A DNA stretch of 7,306 nucleotides, from positions 17,792 to 25,097 of the forward strand of contig DMCS01000050.1 of the NCBI GenBank assembly GCA_003445715.1, given 5' to 3'. The DNA comes from Candidatus Mesolinea sp. Its GTDB lineage: Bacteria; Chloroflexota; Anaerolineae; Anaerolineales; Anaerolineaceae. The notes under the pieces were generated by a model that saw only the letters and a list, made by a program, of their open reading frames with translations, made no database searches and was not told where the DNA came from. The position numbers and the translations under genes were made by a program. Shown here one piece after another: positions 5,720-7,306 of this stretch (positions are counted from its first letter, which is position 1; every line of letters begins with the position of its first letter).

Positions 5720-5774
5720 CCTTCGGGTTGATCATACTAATGACAGTAATCGATCAGTGGCTGAAAACCTCGTC

Positions 5775-5788
5775 TGATAAATCTTTCC
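5775..5788 (+). repeat. 14-bp near-direct repeat, left copy, bordering palindromic block 3
   Basis: TGATAAATCTTTCC here corresponds to TGATAAAATCTTTCC at 6001-6015, with one extra A. The pair encloses 5789-6000, which carries palindromic block 3. This mirrors the 12-bp pair around block 1. Confidence 0.4.
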
Positions 5789-5796
5789 AATCTATG

Positions 5797-5947
5797 TTTT
5801 CGCCGATCTCTGAGTGCGCAGCCTACCCGCAGGGTACCGAGCGAGTGGGTTAGACCGCAGGTCTCCCTATTTGAGACCTAAAGGTCAACTGCCTTTCGTG
5901 GTCATAAGAGTGCGTAGCCTACCCGCAGGATATCATGCAAGAACAGG
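5797..5947. repeat. Palindromic mosaic repeat block 3
   Basis: The block opens with TTTTCGCCGATCTCTGAG (5797-5814), matching the start of the units in block 2. A module A hairpin follows (TACCC-GCA-GGGTA near 5824-5836), then module B copies (GACCGCAGGTC at 5853-5864 and GACCTAAAGGTC at 5874-5885), a second diverged module A, and CATGCAAGAACAGG as in block 2. It is the reverse complement of much of block 1. An in-frame upstream extension of the pepT reading frame passes through it, but this is a chance translation of the repeat. Confidence 0.75.
5853..5932 (-). repeat. 80-bp inverted repeat, right arm
   Basis: Reverse-complement partner of 311-390, with 4 mismatches in 80 and the 53 bp at 5853-5905 identical. 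It forms the core of palindromic block 3. Confidence 0.85.
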
Positions 5948-6059
5948 CTTTCCCCGGGTCAGCAGATTTAGCAGTAAATTCAATGATGCGTATACCTGCG
6001 TGATAAAATCTTTCCGAAAGAAAGACTTGAGACACTTTAAAGCCCAGAAAAGGAGAAAA
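5948..6059 (+). promoter_or_regulatory. pepT upstream region with a palindrome and a strong ribosome binding site
   Basis: This 112-bp stretch separates block 3 from pepT. It contains the perfect palindrome TCTTTC-C-GAAAGA (6009-6021), a possible operator. TAAAAT (6004-6009) could be a -10 box, although no good -35 hexamer accompanies it. The right copy of the near-direct repeat (6001-6015) overlaps both. AAAGGAG (6049-6055) lies 4 nt before the pepT ATG (the G of GGAG is followed by AAAA) and settles that start. Confidence 0.4.
6001..6015 (+). repeat. 15-bp near-direct repeat, right copy
   Basis: Partner of 5775-5788, differing by one inserted A. It marks the possible right border of an insertion carrying block 3, and lies about 45 bp before the pepT start. 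Confidence 0.4.
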
Positions 6060-7286
6060 ATGTCCGACGTTTTAGACCGCTTTATCCGTTACGTGCAAAT
6101 CGACACTCAATCGACGCGAGATGCTGAAACTTACCCCAGTACTGCCAAACAGTTGGATTTTTTGCGCCTGCTGGCTGATGAATTGAAACAAATCGGCATG
6201 CAAGAGGTGCGCATGGATCACTACGGCTATGTGACCGCCACGCTGCCAGCCAACAACGGCAAAGCTTCTCCGGTGGTAGGCTTCTTGGCGCATGTGGATA
6301 CCAGCCCGGATGCCAGCGGAGCGAATGTGCACCCGTGCGTGATTGAGCATTACGATGGGGGCGAGATAGTTCTCAATGCTGAAGAGAATATCCGCCTCTC
6401 ACCCGAACGCTTCCCGGATTTGCGTAAATATGTGGGGCAGACGTTAGTGACGACTGACGGCACCACGCTGCTTGGCGCGGATGACAAAGCCGGCGTGGCA
6501 GAGATTATGACCGCCATGGCTACCCTGATTGCCCACCCGGAAATCCCGCATGGCACGCTCAAGGTCGCCTTCACACCCGATGAGGAAGTGGGGCGCGGGG
6601 TGGATTACTTTGACGTGAAAGCCTTTGGTGCTGACTACGCGTTCACTGTTGACGGCGGCGAAATTGGCGAGCTGGAGTACGAGACCTTCAATGCAGCTTG
6701 TGCTAAAGTGTACGTGCATGGGCGCAATGTGCACCCAGGAACTGCCAAGGGGATCATGCTCAATGCTATTTTAATTGGCATGGAATATAACGACCTGCTG
6801 CCGGTCTTTGAGCGCCCCGAATTTACCGAAGGTTACGAAGGCTTTTTTCATCTAAACGAGATGCAAGGCACGGTAGAAGCGGCTAAGCTCGAATACATCA
6901 TCCGTGACCACAATGATGAGCTCTTTGCCTGTAAAAAAGAATTTATGCAGTCAGCAGCAGATTTCCTCAACCAGCGTTATGGCGAGCCTGTGGTTGAAGT
7001 GGAGATTAAAGACCAATATTACAATATGCGCAAGATGATCGAGCCGCACCCGGATATCATTGAAGTAGCTAAGGCTGCTTATGCAGCCGCTGGGCTCGAA
7101 CCGCATATCATCGCGGTGCGCGGTGGAACGGATGGCAGCCGGCTCTCATATATGGGCTTGCCCACGCCGAATATCTTCGCCGGTGGGCATGCCATGCACG
7201 GGCGCTATGAGTTTGTGCCGGTTGAATCCATGGAAAAAGCTGTAGAAGTCATCCTCAAGATTGCCGAATTAGCCACCGCAAATTGA
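6060..7286 (+). CDS. pepT: Peptidase T (tripeptide aminopeptidase, M20B)
   Basis: This cytoplasmic dizinc enzyme removes the N-terminal residue from tripeptides, finishing protein and peptide breakdown. The protein has 408 residues, the same length as the E. coli enzyme. Metal and catalytic residues are all in place: His78 and Asp80 in AHVDTS, the bridging Asp141 in GADDKAG, Glu175 (general base) and Glu176 in DEEVGRG, Asp198 in TVDGGE, and the C-terminal His380 in HGRYEF, with RGGTDGSRLS shortly before it. The dimerisation (lid) domain occupies the middle, after GGEIGELEYETF. There is no signal peptide. The ATG at 6060 is chosen for its AAAGGAG site and because MSDVLDRFIRYVQIDTQS is the normal family N-terminus; the frame stays open upstream only through repeat sequence. 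It is probably transcribed on its own and unrelated to mevalonate synthesis. The 20 bp after the stop show nothing notable. Confidence 0.96.
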   Translation: MSDVLDRFIRYVQIDTQSTRDAETYPSTAKQLDFLRLLADELKQIGMQEVRMDHYGYVTATLPANNGKASPVVGFLAHVDTSPDASGANVHPCVIEHYDGGEIVLNAEENIRLSPERFPDLRKYVGQTLVTTDGTTLLGADDKAGVAEIMTAMATLIAHPEIPHGTLKVAFTPDEEVGRGVDYFDVKAFGADYAFTVDGGEIGELEYETFNAACAKVYVHGRNVHPGTAKGIMLNAILIGMEYNDLLPVFERPEFTEGYEGFFHLNEMQGTVEAAKLEYIIRDHNDELFACKKEFMQSAADFLNQRYGEPVVEVEIKDQYYNMRKMIEPHPDIIEVAKAAYAAAGLEPHIIAVRGGTDGSRLSYMGLPTPNIFAGGHAMHGRYEFVPVESMEKAVEVILKIAELATAN

Positions 7287-7306
7287 TATTGTGGCTTAAA
7301 TAGAAA

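Larger units (their letters stand above)
4591..5797 (-). mobile_element. IS110-family insertion sequence, borders approximate
   Basis: The element comprises the transposase gene, a short 3' noncoding side (4591-4608) and a long 5' noncoding side (5554 to about 5797). That asymmetry is typical of the IS110 group. Borders are bracketed only by where recognisable repeats stop: the GTCATTGCGAG repeat on one side and palindromic block 3 on the other. IS110 elements usually lack terminal inverted repeats and clear target duplications, so the ends cannot be fixed by eye. It is surrounded by palindromic repeats, which fits the known taste of several IS110 relatives for REP-like targets. Confidence 0.7.

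Noticed and set aside
5814..6059. 82-codon N-terminal extension of the pepT frame
   Set aside because: It is repeat sequence in frame by chance. The family N-terminus and a strong ribosome binding site both mark the ATG at 6060.

Overview
The window looks like a piece of a moderately GC-rich bacterial chromosome, most likely Chloroflexota and perhaps Anaerolineae. That placement is an inference. It rests on an archaeal-type HMG-CoA synthase beside a class II HMG-CoA reductase in a bacterium with ordinary bacterial trxB and pepT genes, and on dense families of short interspersed palindromic repeats. I could not test it with a database search.

Layout. Positions 1-101 (minus strand) hold the first 33 codons of a thioredoxin reductase-like flavoprotein. 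Positions 102-662 contain no gene. They hold that gene's promoter region, a pair of 10-bp repeats resembling a worn insertion-sequence end, and a block (249-506) of palindromic repeat modules bounded by a 12-bp direct repeat. Positions 663-4226 (plus strand) are a tight three-gene operon: HMG-CoA reductase, archaeal-type HMG-CoA synthase (4-bp ATGA overlap), and a thiolase-fold protein (4-nt gap). Positions 4227-4608 hold a second palindromic block and a separate repeat of the 'GTCATTGCGAG' type. Positions 4609-5553 (minus strand) encode an IS110-family DEDD transposase; its 5' noncoding side (5554-5797) can fold into two stem-loops as expected for a bridge RNA. Positions 5797-5947 are a third palindromic block. 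Positions 6060-7286 encode a complete peptidase T.

How the genes work together. The operon encodes the entry to the mevalonate pathway: acetoacetyl-CoA to HMG-CoA to mevalonate, feeding isoprenoid synthesis. In archaea, thiolase and HMG-CoA synthase are joined in one complex by a DUF35 zinc-ribbon protein. Here the order synthase-thiolase is archaeal, but no DUF35 gene follows; repeats and the IS110 element lie there instead. The thiolase-fold protein has lost the residues that define thiolase chemistry (Asp88 for the nucleophilic Cys, Ala288 for the His of the HDxF motif, Asn338 for the GHP His), yet its frame is intact and it looks like a maintained gene. A non-catalytic partner of the synthase, or an enzyme with changed chemistry, is the most interesting possibility in the window.

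Architecture. An 80-bp inverted repeat with 4 mismatches (311-390 and 5853-5932) brackets the operon and the IS110 element, so recombination could invert about 5.5 kb. The two outer palindromic blocks are each bounded by direct repeats of 12 and 14-15 bp, which suggests they arrived as insertions. The host genes are GC-rich in style; the transposase and the intergenic stretches are visibly more AT-rich.
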